A stretch of DNA of 64,000 nucleotides from Antedon mediterranea (Eukaryota; Echinodermata; Crinoidea; Comatulida; Antedonidae), in NCBI RefSeq assembly GCF_964355755.1, contig NC_092678.1:12746922-12810921 (forward strand), given 5' to 3'. Within the stretch, counting starts at the first letter, position 1, and each line of letters starts with the position of its first letter. Made by a program: the position numbers and the translations under genes. Shown here in pieces: positions 28,401 to 36,678 of the stretch. The notes below the pieces were generated by a model, which was not told where the DNA came from, ran no database searches, and saw only the letters and a program-made list of their open reading frames with translations.

Positions 28401-31400
28401 TGATGAAGTGACCCCCAGACTTAGCAATAAAATAAACTAAAATGACAGAAATTGAGTCTGTTTCATATCAAAGTAAAATTCTTGTTGTATTTTACTTCAA
28501 ATACAAAAGTTATTCACTTCTGTAACAAAAAATAATATTTATTCACATATAAAAAGAGAAAAGAAATGTTTAACAATAACCCAAAAACCATTGTCTGACA
28601 GAGAATTTAAGTATTTTTTGCTTTGAATTACAATTTTTTCAGGTAAATAATTGTTTGGTTAACATGAATAACTATTATGTGACAATAAAATGACATTCAA
28701 AAACAAATTTGAAATAAAAAATATTTTTCAGGGGGACAATATATCTTTAAAACTGTTACGTCAACAAGCGAGCAGCGTTTTTTTGTAAGAAATATTTCTT
28801 GTTTAAACTGTTTGTATTTAAAAAAAAAAGATTTAATACAGTAAATAATTAAGCCTTTAGGAAGTACAGTAAACTCATTTATTTTCATAGTTTATTACTT
28901 TACAAAGAATATCTCAAAAAGTTAAAAAAACACAAAATTTCATAACAGATTGTCAAATGCATTAGGAACAGACACTTTAGACAAAGCCCATACAAGTTAA
29001 AATAATATGTGGGATTGAAAAAACATAAGGAAAAAAAGAACTCTATTTACGTTTTGTATAGTGTACACCATCCACAATAAGGATCTGCATCTAGTTGACC
29101 TGGTCTGATACACTCATCACATGTGATAAACCGACTGCAGTTTGCAACTTGTAGCTTGACCAACTAATAAAAGGCAATATGATAATTATAAAAAAATAAA
29201 GAAATATTATATAATCAACAACTAAAACAATAAAAAGTAAAAGAAAACTCAAATTTACCATTACAATTTTTCTTAGGATACAATTGAATGATAATGTAAA
29301 AGTAATACAAATATTTTATAAACTGATTAAAAGTCTGAAGGGGTTTAAATTGAATTTAGAAAATCCCTTATATCTATAGGGTTAAAACCATTATGTAACA
29401 AATATTTAAAAAAATGAAGATAGGGCAGAAACACAAAACTTATTACGTATTACGGAATGGACTTCAACAGGGACACAGACCCGAGGATGACCAGAGAGAT
29501 GAGATGGCAGTATTTGATGGAAAATCTTGGATGGGATAAGAGCTGCACAGGACAGGAAAGATAGATTGCCCTGCAGTGGGCTGACAATGGTTGGAATTGT
29601 GCTGATGATGATAGTCTTTATAAAAAAATAAATATAAACCAATTATTAAAATAAACTGACCTTTTTTGTTGTGAGTGCTACTATATAATTAGATTTTTTA
29701 TCTAGAAATGTGTCTGATCTGACCTCTTGACCTGTATCTATGGTGATAGTCTTGTACACTTTAGATGAGGTTTTGTTGGTTAACTCAGTCTGAAAAATTG
29801 GAAGAAAACTCAATTTTAAGACATAGTTCATTTAAACATACAGTACTGTACTTCTACATTTAAGCAGTGTTAAACGCTAGCCTTATTAAATCAGTGACAG
29901 AATACTAGTTTAGTAGAACCTGTAAATAAATGCTACTGACAAATACTGTATGCATGTCTCTGCATCACCAGTATTTTGGATTTTTTTAAATTGATAATTG
30001 ATATTACTGTACAGTAGCTTTTATCTAAAGCATTGTCAAGTAATAATTTCAAACTAACCTTAATAAGTTGTCCATTATATGTTCCAATAATTGCTATTGT
30101 ACGATTCTCTTCAATTGTTGTAGTAACTGATGTCAGTATTGTATTATTAACTGTTAGCAACGCTTCTGATACTGCTGCTTCTGTGTAGATACCTTGTGAA
30201 TAACGTCGATAGAGGTTTTTACCATCATTTAATGGACACATAAAATTCTGAACCTCAGTAGCAGTAAAACTTATAGTCTTCATTAAACAAAACAAAAAAT
30301 TATATGTTAATTATTCTATTTCTGATAAATGATAAATGATAAATTCAGAATTATATTAAAATCACATTTTTTTTGTCCAAAATATTTTATCTTTAGAAAA
30401 TAAATCAGCATGACTAGTAGGTAGCCTAAAGCTTTACTAGTCATCGCTAAGAATAGATAAATGTTTGAAGATCATACTTGTGAACAATCAGCATCATCAG
30501 CATAGTCTAGAGTATAATCATCATTATCCATGGTTATACATCCATTTAAAGCTTTGAAGAATGCATCTTCAATATCATTCCACTTGTAAATACACATTGC
30601 AGATGTTCCAGTGGCAACTCCACTTCCATCACCTTTAGCAAACACTCCATACAGAACATTATCTCCAGCTTGTAGGCCTAGTGGGGAAGCTAACTCAGCT
30701 CCTACAGGACGCACAGACATGGCTTGTACCAAGTTGTAATCAACATTATTAACTGCACACTGAATGTAGATCTCAGATAATGTATGAAATGAATTTTCTT
30801 GACAAACACGACTCAGTCGCGAATGAAAGTAATCAGTATCATTCGGTCTAACTGCAACAAAGTAAGTATATCCACCGTAATCAAGTGCTGTTTTAAATTG
30901 TATAGGTTTAGTGTAAGATGGTGTGATAGCATTGAAATTATTATTTGGCACTCCAAATATATCATCTGTTTCAAGTTGAATTCTAGAATAAATATACCTG
31001 TAAGAATACTCTACTGGATTTAATGATGTATGCCCAGAAGAGACATATAAAACATTTCGTTTAATAAGATCATCTCTATCTCTAGTGCCATCACCCAACA
31101 CACCAGGTGCAATGATTCCAACTGTTGACAGTTCACTCACTATTTCCTTGTCTACATCACTTTCGTATAATGTTACTAAATCCACAAGAGATCTTACTTC
31201 ACATCTTCCATTGTTCCCTCCTCCACATACAATCAATCTATCATGATCATAATCAATTTCTAATATTTTATTTATGTTATCACAATCATCTGATGAACAT
31301 GTTGAAATATTAGCAATGATATTAAAATCTTCTGACAGTCTGTACAGTGTGTTGTAAGCTCCTATGTAGATATCTCCTGTTGTACTATGGATTTTGACAT

Positions 31401-31527
31401 GGTACAGATCTTCATTTTCATGAGGTTTAAATTCAAGTAAGACATTGTCGGATCCTTGGATGCTTTGCAGAAATGTTGTAGAATATAGCAGAAATGCAGA
31501 AAAGTTTAACAATGTTGAAAAACCCAT
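1297..31527 (-). CDS. Plexin, class-B-like (left copy), 28 exons, 3' end not seen
   Basis: This is a single-pass cell-surface semaphorin receptor. Exons from 5' to 3' on the minus strand: 30478-31527, 30059-30277, 29661-29789, 29051-29163, 27313-27430, 26838-26994, 22622-22718, 19817-19931, 19212-19346, 18250-18351, 17514-17601, 15537-15703, 15049-15221, 14228-14327, 13535-13671, 13051-13215, 12026-12088 (or 12046-12088), 11142-11420, 10083-10241, 9269-9494, 8354-8496, 7631-7749, 4985-5050, 4593-4667, 3955-4021, 3074-3220, 2710-2866 and about 1356 (or 1297)-1448. All have GT/AG borders and matching phases except the 17/18 junction. The roughly 1,550 codons give Sema, PSI1, TIG-like, PSI2, linker, PSI3, IPT repeats, membrane helix and the N-terminal RasGAP half with RBD. 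Known plexins are about 1,850-2,100 residues, so roughly 250 C-terminal residues of GAP are missing from view. The start ATG follows a short 5' segment conserved with the right copy. A convertase-like RSRR site suggests class B; the class is an inference. Confidence 0.93.
2710..3220 (-). CDS. Left plexin exons 26-27: GAP linker and Rho-GTPase-binding domain
   Basis: Exon 26 (3074-3220, 49 codons) encodes [20 protein letters not shown] and [10 protein letters not shown], near-identical in pattern to vertebrate plexins. Exon 27 (2710-2866) encodes the start of the ubiquitin-like RBD, with [20 protein letters not shown]. This domain binds Rac, Rnd or RhoD-type GTPases in known plexins. Phases are 0-0, then 0-1. 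Confidence 0.93.
3250..3400 (+). repeat. tRNA-Ser/Leu-like SINE, shortened
   Basis: TGGCCAAAAAGTTAAGAC resembles a tRNA A box of the Ser/Leu type and GGGTTTGAGGCTC a B box. The following body, GTTCTGGTGGTAGAAC..AGTCTTC, is shared with the SINE at 16.7-17.07 kb, which identifies one family. Intron of the left plexin. Confidence 0.6.
3388..3622 (-). repeat. tRNA-derived SINE (second family)
   Basis: Reading the minus strand from 3622, GTAGCTTGGTGGTTACAA is A-box-like and GGTTCAATCC is B-box-like. A body follows, then an A-rich tail ending in repeated AAATAAAA near 3390. A fragment of the same body (CAACAGCGA..CTCGCCAATTACAGGAT) occurs at about 38620-38700. Confidence 0.6.
3955..8496 (-). CDS. 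Left plexin exons 21-25: N-terminal half of the split RasGAP domain
   Basis: Exons 8354-8496, 7631-7749, 4985-5050, 4593-4667 and 3955-4021 encode [50 protein letters not shown] and [16 protein letters not shown] in order. Plexin GAP acts on Rap-type small GTPases. Known plexins carry paired arginines in an LLRRTES motif; here the aligned residues are Leu-Ala-Arg-Thr-Asp-Ser, so the first arginine is alanine. The codons GCC AGA span the 4593 to 4021 splice and are unambiguous. The introns hold a minisatellite and a TIR element. Confidence 0.9.
6019..6771. mobile_element. MITE-like element with CACGCGACT ends
   Basis: The ends are inverted: TAAGTCGCGTG on the left and CACGCGACTAA on the right. 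Next to each end lies a PuPy-rich block of repeated GACAGACAGACCGACC preceded by GCATAGTGATACC and followed by CATAGTGAACTAT (6040-6095 and 6680-6745). The interior is CpG-rich and unlike the surrounding intron. No coding capacity. The target duplication is not clear. Confidence 0.55.
7859..7973. mobile_element. Short MITE candidate
   Basis: About 115 bp bounded by near-inverted GTTGTCTAAGAA and TTCTAAGACAAC. It lies in an intron of the left plexin. No ORF. Confidence 0.35.
9178..9252. repeat. 21-bp tandem repeat
   Basis: Three and a half copies of TGTTATGCCCAAATAAGGTCA sit immediately downstream of the transmembrane exon on the minus strand, within about 20 bp of its donor. Confidence 0.9.
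9269..9494 (-). CDS. Left plexin exon 20: transmembrane helix and juxtamembrane coiled coil
   Basis: The exon encodes a short ectodomain end, then a hydrophobic run [20 protein letters not shown], a stop-transfer cluster HRRRIKQ, and a charged heptad-like segment rich in Glu, Lys and Gln. This is the canonical plexin membrane anchor and juxtamembrane helix that couples ectodomain arrangement to the GAP domain. It enters in phase 0 and exits in phase 1 into [12 protein letters not shown], a plexin signature. Confidence 0.95.
10083..15221 (-). CDS. Left plexin exons 13-19: IPT/TIG repeats and convertase-like site
   Basis: Exons 15049-15221, 14228-14327, 13535-13671, 13051-13215, 12026-12088, 11142-11420 and 10083-10241 encode a chain of IPT/TIG immunoglobulin-like folds. 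Repeats are recognised by [20 protein letters not shown] and [12 protein letters not shown] openings and by MDCESPP and VKCTVN endings. Exon 18 contains HRSRRQ, a basic proprotein-convertase-type motif about 140 residues before the membrane helix. The exon 17/18 junction is unresolved. Donor GTAAAA (exon low end 12026) leaves phase 2, but exon 18 starts in phase 0. Donor GTACAG (low end 12046) fits the phase but drops residues usually present there. A microexon is also possible. Confidence 0.85.
10451..10990. repeat. About 49-bp minisatellite, roughly 11 copies
   Basis: Copies contain ACTTGGTTGCCACTAGCACG, then CATTGCATGATGTAAGCACA and ACACAAGTA. Variants alternate CATTGCATG with CATCGCATG and AAGCAC with AAGTAC, and some copies lack AACT. 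A short inverted TTGACTATNATG hairpin (10988-11041) adjoins it. Confidence 0.93.
12600..13030 (+). mobile_element. LINE 3' end, CR1/L2-like, 5'-truncated
   Basis: On the plus strand the reading [20 protein letters not shown] followed by QLLKSHLF (about 12828-12915) is the C-terminal hallmark of CR1/L2-type ORF2 proteins. The 3' end CTTTGAGATGCCCTG..GCGGTATATTAAATTG and a short ATT-type tail fit the same group. Upstream reading is broken. It lies antisense in a left plexin intron. Confidence 0.75.
13884..14068. repeat. About 62-bp tandem repeat with internal hairpins
   Basis: Two and a half to three copies of a unit with GGAATGAAAGTAGAAGA, then GAGTGAAATTGCATTAGTTT and CACTCTTATCTTGTTCTA. Each unit holds a small palindrome (GAGTGAAA..TTTCACTC). 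Confidence 0.88.
14740..15003 (+). repeat. tRNA-derived SINE shared with the right gene
   Basis: A-box-like GGCATAGTTGGTTAAACTG and B-box-like CACGGTTCAATCTCGTG give a tRNA-like head. The body (CAGCCAGAAGGATC, read from the right side) recurs at 63545-63715 in the equivalent intron of the right gene, in the matching relative orientation and without the head. Confidence 0.65.
15537..15703 (-). CDS. Left plexin exon 12: PSI domain 3
   Basis: The exon is entered in phase 1 and left in phase 0. It encodes a third PSI module with [17 protein letters not shown], then [12 protein letters not shown] and ECPSPVIIQ. The matching exon in the right copy (62877-63043) is also 167 nt and differs at only a few residues. 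Confidence 0.93.
16712..17069 (-). repeat. tRNA-Ser/Leu-derived SINE, near full length
   Basis: On the minus strand it begins AGAGTCATATGGCCGAGCGG, then TTAAGGC (A box) and AAGGGTTCGAGGCC (B box), the layout of a tRNA-Ser/Leu head. The body follows with GTTCTGGTGGTGGAAC, and the element ends in repeated AAAATAAAAT. The head could pass for a tRNA gene, but the acceptor stem and the attached body show it is a SINE. Confidence 0.8.
17514..19931 (-). CDS. Left plexin exons 8-11: PSI domain 2 and linker
   Basis: Exon 8 (19817-19931) is a compact PSI domain with [19 protein letters not shown]. Exons 9 (19212-19346), 10 (18250-18351) and 11 (17514-17601) encode the following beta-sandwich linker, with [14 protein letters not shown] and an ITCSQYT-type cysteine pair. 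Exon 9 is one codon shorter than its counterpart in the right copy; the other three have identical lengths. Confidence 0.9.
18593..18782. mobile_element. Possible solo LTR
   Basis: A 190-bp block starts TGTGACCCATGG and ends TCTAACA, flanked on both sides by ATAT. It contains a short GTTCGCTCTCTGTTCGCTC duplication. It lies in a left plexin intron that is longer than its right counterpart. No internal retroelement sequence is present, so the call rests on the ends alone. Confidence 0.25.
21691..22441. repeat. 47-bp minisatellite, about 16 copies
   Basis: Near-identical copies of a unit with TAAAGATGACAGTGAGATTA followed by TAACAAATTATGTACATTGC and AACCTGG. Only sparse substitutions (for example AGAGAG near 21841 and ACTTATG near 22138). 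It lies 180 bp from left plexin exon 7 and is absent from the right gene. Confidence 0.97.
22622..26994 (-). CDS. Left plexin exons 6-7: TIG-like module between PSI1 and PSI2
   Basis: Exon 6 (26838-26994) encodes a beta-rich segment with YNCKFGDF and LTCYSPP, the plexin-specific TIG-like pattern. Exon 7 (22622-22718) adds 32 residues ending in FYDCSAI. Phases are 0 to 1, then 1 to 2. The two exons are 4.1 kb apart because the intron took up a CAGGGG-type TIR element and a broken intronless gene; the right copy's intron is only 290 bp. Confidence 0.9.
22858..23932. mobile_element. CAGGGGCGG-TIR DNA element with 5-bp target duplication
   Basis: The ends CAGGGGCGGACGGAGG and (reverse complement of the right end) CAGGGGCGGTCGCAGG are inverted. 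GATAT lies directly outside both ends (22853-22857 and 23933-23937). The TIR resembles hAT ends, but hAT usually makes 8-bp duplications. No transposase is visible in about 1.1 kb, so it is non-autonomous. It carries a perfect hairpin GCTTCGCC..GGCGAAGC near 23850. Confidence 0.8.
25048..26770 (+). pseudogene. Broken intronless gene, PIN/FEN-nuclease-like acidic motifs, uncharacterised family
   Basis: A 426-codon open frame (25048-26328) carries [15 protein letters not shown] and [18 protein letters not shown]-like segments (read as [18 protein letters not shown]). After an in-frame TAG at 26326 similarity continues in the same frame ([19 protein letters not shown]). It shifts near 26455 into a second frame ([12 protein letters not shown], then [14 protein letters not shown]) and again near 26690 into a third ([20 protein letters not shown]). 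So it has one stop and two frameshifts. I know this motif order from many multi-copy predicted proteins of invertebrates; their function is not established. The acidic VDG, EEAD and DTDV blocks resemble active sites of PIN/FEN nucleases, which is an inference. TATATAAC at about 24908 could be a TATA box. It lies antisense in a left plexin intron, followed by a G-run. Confidence 0.7.
27313..29163 (-). CDS. Left plexin exons 4-5: PSI domain 1
   Basis: Exon 4 (29051-29163) and exon 5 (27313-27430) join in phase 2. Together they encode a cysteine-rich PSI module with C-x(5)-C-x2-C spacing and the diagnostic [10 protein letters not shown] core, then [12 protein letters not shown] modules brace the Sema propeller. 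The intron between them is 1.6 kb here but only 424 bp in the right copy, because a repeat element sits at 27.5-28.8 kb. Confidence 0.92.
27506..28785. mobile_element. Repeat element inserted in the left plexin intron, related to blocks at 35.1-36.0 and 45.6-46.2 kb
   Basis: The ends read CACTGCTGCTTTAGCC at the left and GGCGAGCAGCG-like (AGCGAGCAGCG) at the right, so short inverted CRCTGCT tips. Internal strings (CCAAAAACCATTGTCTGACA, ATAACTATTATGTGACAATA, TTTTTCAGGGGGACAATA) recur in two other places in the window. The right plexin intron lacks it. Inside are a hairpin (27898-28030, CCCGAGGGAA..TTCCCGAG with AAATATAAGATT tips) and a pair of inverted ATTACATAGCC tips (about 28055-28310), probably nested insertions. 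Confidence 0.6.
29661..31527 (-). CDS. Left plexin exons 1-3: signal peptide and Sema domain
   Basis: Exon 1 (30478-31527, 350 codons) opens with Met-Gly and a hydrophobic stretch of about 20 residues ending near Gln-Gly-Ser, a typical signal peptide. The Sema beta-propeller follows, with the motifs [51 protein letters not shown] and [14 protein letters not shown]. Exon 2 (30059-30277) and exon 3 (29661-29789) are phase 0-0 and add 73 and 43 codons, including GTYNGQLIK and the final blades. Compared with the right copy, exon 1 is five codons longer, from an insertion near DRDDLIKR. The ligand-binding face of plexins lies in this domain. Confidence 0.93.
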
Positions 31528-31727
31528 TATTTAAAGGTCAGAGAACGTCATTACCTTATAAAAGAAAATAGAAAACACTACTTTAAAATAAGAAATACAA
31601 TGAATCATTATTGATTAATTTTTACATGCCTATACTGAATAGCTAAAATTATTTAAAAAGCTAAAACTGCATTATAATAAGATTGATTTTTTGACAAGAC
31701 CTGCAAGCATGGAAAAATATCGTATCT
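31528..31727. promoter_or_regulatory. 5' flank of left plexin, conserved with right copy
   Basis: The segment TATAAGGTAATGACGTTCTC, directly upstream of the ATG on the minus strand, matches CATAAGGTAATGACGTTCTT before the right start. Weaker similarity extends about 100-150 bp further. This is probable 5'UTR. No clear TATA or initiator can be fixed. Confidence 0.45.
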
Positions 31728-32010
31728 AGACAACTACCCCCTGGACAATTACCACCCGGACAACTACCACCCGGACAATGACCCCCCTAGGACAACTACC
31801 AACCGGACAATTACCCCTTAGGACAACTACCTTCTAGGACAACTGCCCCCTTAGGACAACTCCCACCCAGACAACTACCCCCTAGGACAACTACCCCCTA
31901 GGACAACTACCCTCTAGGACAACTACCCTCTAGGACAACTACCCTCCTAGGACAACTACCCTCCTAGGACAACTACCCTCCTAGGACAACTACCCTCTAG
32001 TCCAACTGCT
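31728..32010. repeat. CCTAGGACAACTACC minisatellite (forward block)
   Basis: About 15 variable copies of a 16-20 bp unit, CCCTAGGACAACTACC. The first copies diverge (CCCGGACAACTACCA), the later ones are uniform. It begins 200 bp upstream of the left plexin start codon. Confidence 0.93.
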
Positions 32011-32505
32011 ATGCCCCTAGGACAGCAACAACCTCTGAACAACCAAACCTATATCATGACACCTACATCTTAGGTTATAATTACGATCTTGTAAAACTTT
32101 ACTGAACTTCAAAACATAGGGAGAGAGATTGATCTTAAATGAAAGCTTTTGAATTTTTTAATATGCGTATCGTCAGCAGTTATTTTACATTAAACGAGAA
32201 TCGATCAAATTATTAAAACTAATTCCAATCTTGAAAAATAAATGGGTGGGCTTATTTTATTCTTGTGTGACTTGAATATGCCGTATAAATCGATGAACAT
32301 ACAGTTTACCTTGCTGCACCAGACAATCAAACATTCTTTCATTTAAGATCAATCTCTCTCCCTATGTTTTGAAGTTCAGTAAAAGTTGTACAGTACAAGA
32401 TTGTAATTATAACCTATGGTGTAGGTGTGGTTGTTCAGAGAGTGTTGTTGTTCTAGAGGGGTAGTTGTCCTAGGGGCATAGCAGTTAGAGGGTAGTTGTA
32501 AGATA
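31983..32505. repeat. Imperfect inverted repeat (hairpin), arms about 160 bp
   Basis: The arm 31983-32145 (AAACATAGGGAGAGAGATTG near its inner end) is the reverse complement of 32338-32505 (CAATCTCTCTCCCTATGTTT). The loop is about 190 bp. The outer ends are the minisatellite unit with GCTATGCCCCTAGGAC. Confidence 0.85.
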
Positions 32506-33539
32506 GTGGGACTGGAGCAGCCCCTTAATATTGATAAAATTGGCCCGATTTTGTTCGCTCTTTTCTTTTTCAAAACAAATGTTTTACCATAAGAGCTTAT
32601 GTCATGCTGTTTAATGACATTATGTACAGTACGTTTACTACTACAAGTCCAGTAATAATGGAATATTGGTTTAGCTGTTACTACTTCATAGAATAACTTT
32701 AATTGATTTGTTTTTTACATTTTCTCCCCACTCCTGAGAAAATAGGACAATATACGTTTTTAGAACCTAAAGAATAATTATATCCATAATGTGTTTATGA
32801 CTTAAACATTCCTACTTATTTCATTTTATTCCAATTGTATTCTACAGCAAAGAACCTCCTAATTTTACTTTAGATAAAAAAAAAAAACCTACACTATTAA
32901 TCAATTGATTACATTAGATGATTTGAAAATAAATCTCTCTCTCTCCCCCCTTTTCACAGGTTCATACATTTCTTTAATAGAGTCCGTTCGGACGGAACAA
33001 AATTACACGTGTAATGGTCGCGTGTGGTGTAAATTTTAAGATAAACTTGCTGTTTAAAAAATTCACCTCATGAGGTGGATTTTTCAATTACACCTTAAAC
33101 CGCAAGCCGATTAACCGCAAGATAAGGAGCAATTTGACCTTAATAGTGTAAAGAGATGCATGAAATATGACCCTGCTGGGTATTTTTTTTGTTAGTTTAC
33201 ACGTGTAAATTGTTCATCATCTGAACGATCACTGATTACACATGTAAAGTTAAACATGTAACTGGTTTTACTGTACGTCCGAACACAGCCTTAGTCTTCC
33301 TATTATGAAAACTTAGCTAACTGCGCCTTTTGAGGAATAATAAATATCGCTACACTTATTACAAAATAGACTACAAATCTTAGGTACATACGTCGATATT
33401 TTAATAATTTCACGTCAAATATTGTTAACTGTATAATAGTGTGGTACAACGCCCTCGTAATCTCCTCTTCCCACACAATTTAATTTTACAATACAATTGG
33501 CACCAAAAGAAGCAGCTTGTTTGGTTACCAATCGTAGTT

Positions 33540-33800
33540 TTCCGAAGCTGTAGTTGTCCTATGGGCCAATTGTAATTTTCCTAGTGGGTAGCTAGAGGGT
33601 ATTTTTCCTAGGGGAAAATTGTCCTAGGAGGCAATTGTCCTAGAGGGTAGTTGTCCTAGGGGGTAGTTGTCCTAGGGGGTAGTTGTCCTAGGGGATAATT
33701 GTCCTAAGGGGGTAGTTGTCCTAGGAGGGTGATTGTCCAGGGGGTTATTGTCCGGGTGGTAGTTAAGTTGTCCAGGGAGGGCGTAGTTGTCCTAGACGCC
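33540..33800. repeat. GGTAGTTGTCCTAGGGG minisatellite (reverse block)
   Basis: The same unit as at 31.7-32.0 kb in the opposite orientation, about 13 copies. The two blocks face each other across 1.5 kb with the hairpin between them. A single stray unit is seen near 59950. Confidence 0.92.
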
Positions 33801-35094
33801 AGGATTACATGCTGCACAGATAGTTAAGTATGTATAGTATCAGTAAAGTATCAGTTTTGTCTAATACCCTTGCCAAACACATTGGACGTTTGTGCTCAAC
33901 ATTAAATATTAGGCATAGGTACAGTAGCACAGGCTAGCCTCTAGGGACAACAGGCTAGTTAGGCTTAGCTAGGCTAAGCCAAGGCCTTAGCAAGTCTAGG
34001 TACCGTAGTAGGCCTAGCATAGTAGCCTAGGTGCGCCTACCCTAGTAGTAGGGTTGTCAGACAATCGGGACCACGGGTGATCGGGTCCAGAAAATGTGGC
34101 CTCGATCGTATTCAGCGTTGGGTCCGATCGTCTCATGTGTAAAGAACCATTTCGGTCCCGATCATCTCATTTGCTGGGCTCGACCGTCTTAGCGCAAGGC
34201 CCGATAGTCTTGTGTTCGATAAAATTGATCGCGTTTTATTTTGGTTCAGATAAAATCGGGTATCGGTATGGAGCGCCGGTGATATGCTTTTGCGGTTGTA
34301 ATTAGTTCTGATCAATATTTGTTAGGTATAACTTAAGGGATGAATGTTTATTTAGGCCTAATAATATATAAATGTCTGTTTTCAATTTATTTTACAGGTG
34401 GTTGCAAGAAGTTTTTGAATATGTGCTCTTTGAAAATCATTGTAAAAATGTTATTTCTGAAAAAAAAAAAGAAAAATGAATAGTTAAAATAGTTTATAAT
34501 TAGTAATAGAGTATTTATTACCAATGAGATGTTCTTTCTATGCCTACAATACAAGTGGATATATACTAGACTTGTTTTAAGGTTGGCCTTATAAACCAAT
34601 CTGTTGATTGAGGAATGAATCTACCGTAGCGTATTGACAAGACAATATGGATAGAAGAATAATAAAAAGGTGGGCGATTTACCCACAAAAGTGTACATGC
34701 AGAAATTAATCATAAACGGCATTACCATTATGCATAAGACGCAGAATTTTTTGTATTTGCTTTTTATTTTACTGCAATTACAATGATAGAGAACATAATT
34801 ACATAAGTATCATAATCAAACTGTTTCCATTTTTGGTAGGCAACTGTTACCGCTTTAATGTTTAGTTCGTAACACGCTATGTTTTATTTTAAGGGGAATC
34901 CCCGGATTGTGTCACGGTCAACAAAATCACGTGGTGAAGAACAACAGGCGCACAGGAAGGTTTACTCATCTCATCAGCTCCTACCAAATTTATCCAACCA
35001 TTGACGTTTATTATATTAAAATGATTACAAAAACATGAAAAATGAAGATTAATTATTATTCAGACTTTTAATATGTTATTTTGTAGTTTTAATA

Positions 35095-36045
35095 AAGGTA
35101 ATCACTTGCGTAGAAAAAAAAAAACGAAAAAAAAAAATGTTTTCACTTATAAAATGACAAAATAAATGGCTAAATTCAACCAAAAACCCACTGGCTGGCA
35201 CGCAGCCAATTTGACAATTTTTTTGCTTTAAATTACCACCGTGGCTAAAGATACGGTACCGTATCCTAACTTCCGTTTTCTATAGGTACGGTAAAATTGC
35301 ATTATATGTCATAATCAGCCAATGAGGTGCTGGTACGTGTGTGACGTCATCGTATAAGGACTTTTTTTCATATCGTGTCTGTAGAGAATGCCTATCGGCG
35401 GCGCCAGGCTGCATGGATGTGTGCTCTGATTCTGTGACTCAGCCCCGGGGCTAGACCTAGCAATGTTGAATCCAGAAGTTTAATAACGGGTGACAACATC
35501 GATGCTGTAGTAATAGAGCAAGTTCATGTGGTTGGTGGACGTTACAGTCTGGCACCGCTTTCCCTACAGAAACAAACTCATATAATTATAGTACGTACAG
35601 TAGTATGCCCCTTTTGAAACGGTTTTCTGTATTCTAGAATTAAAATCAACATGGCTTTTCAATAATAACAGACGTAGACTAAATTTAGTTTTTGTCACAC
35701 ACGACCGCGATAATAGCAATAAATGAAGCAAAAAGAAAATATTAAAGCGGTTGATCACTGTAGATAAAACAAATTCAAAGTCCTTATACGATTACGACAC
35801 ACACGCTGATTATGACGTAATGCAATTTTACCGTACCTTTAGCAAACAGAAGTTAGGATACGGTACCGTATCTTTAGCCACTGCGTTAAATTACAGTTTC
35901 TGAAGGTAAATACATTTTTTTCGATCCAATTTTTGGTCAAAGTGGATAACTATTATGTTATTGTTACATTAAAATGGCATATTCAACAAAAATTTTGTTA
36001 AGAATTATTTTTTCAGGGGGACAATACATCTTTAATTAATTAGTA
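35095..36045. mobile_element. Copy of the 27.5-28.8 kb repeat family, interrupted by a MITE
   Basis: ACCAAAAACCCACTGGCTGG, TTTTTTGCTTTAAATTAC, GGATAACTATTATG and TTTTTTCAGGGGGACAATAC match the element at 27.5-28.8 kb in order and orientation. It is interrupted at 35237-35885. Confidence 0.6.
35237..35885. mobile_element. Mutator-like MITE with long TIRs and 9-bp target duplication
   Basis: The 649-bp insertion is flanked by perfect 9-bp TTAAATTAC (35228-35236 and 35886-35894). TIRs of over 100 bp begin CNCNGTGGCTAAAGATACGG and include the palindrome ACGGTACCGT. They extend to about 35370 on the left and from about 35771 on the right. Long TIRs with a 9-bp duplication are typical of Mutator-like elements. 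No ORF of note. Confidence 0.85.
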
Positions 36046-36567
36046 TATTAAAATGATAAACAATCATATTTTTACAATAATGGTAATTTTGAAAAGCACA
36101 TCCTCTCCTCCTCCTGTAATAAAGTAAAGAAAATAATTACAGTAGCATACTAAATACTCATTCATTGTCTAAAAATACCCAGACAGTAAAACAGTAGGCA
36201 TACCTAAAATATAAAAACGATCACGAATTATAATGATCACGAAGATGTATTTAGTGCGCCAAATACAAAATAGCGCGATGCAATAAAACCCAATCGATTT
36301 AAAAAAACACGATCGAATGATAAAAAATGCATAGCTAGACCAAGTGGCGTGCGCAATAAAAAAATTGGTTTAATTGCAACCAAAATAAAACGGGCCTGAA
36401 CGTTTGGTCCCGATCATCTCTGGTCCCGATCCGATCGTCTTAAAACCATGTTGGGTCCGATCGTCGCACGCTTTGGGCCCGATAGTCCGTAGTCCAGATT
36501 GTCTGTTTCCCAGTAGTAGTAGCCTAGCTAGGCTAGGCCTTAGACCTACTAGGCCTAGCTAGGGAAT

Positions 36568-36678
36568 CCAGTCAAGTCGTCCCATCGCAAAGTCGCCCAA
36601 TACAAAGTTGCCCCATCGCAAAGTCGCCCCATCGCAAAGTCGCCCCATCGCAAAGTCGCCCCAACGCAAAGTTGGCCA
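36568..36678. repeat. 16-bp tandem repeat
   Basis: Six to seven copies of CGCAAAGTCGCCCCAT with edge variants (ATACAAAGTTGCCCCAT). Confidence 0.9.

Larger units (their letters stand above)
34051..36511. mobile_element. 2.46-kb TIR element with GATCGTCT-rich subterminal regions
   Basis: The left end GGGTTGTCAGACAATCGGGA matches the reverse complement of the right end (GGGAAACAGACAATCTGGAC). AGTAGTA borders both sides, although the flank is itself AGTAGTAG-rich. Inside each end are degenerate GGTCCCGATCATCT and GGGTCCGATCGTCT repeats (34080-34250, 36390-36490). No transposase is seen. It encloses a further repeat and a MITE. Confidence 0.7.

Noticed and set aside
34096-34305. Small open frames near the left end of the 2.46-kb TIR element
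   Set aside because: They arise from the GATCGTCT subterminal repeats and have no protein features.
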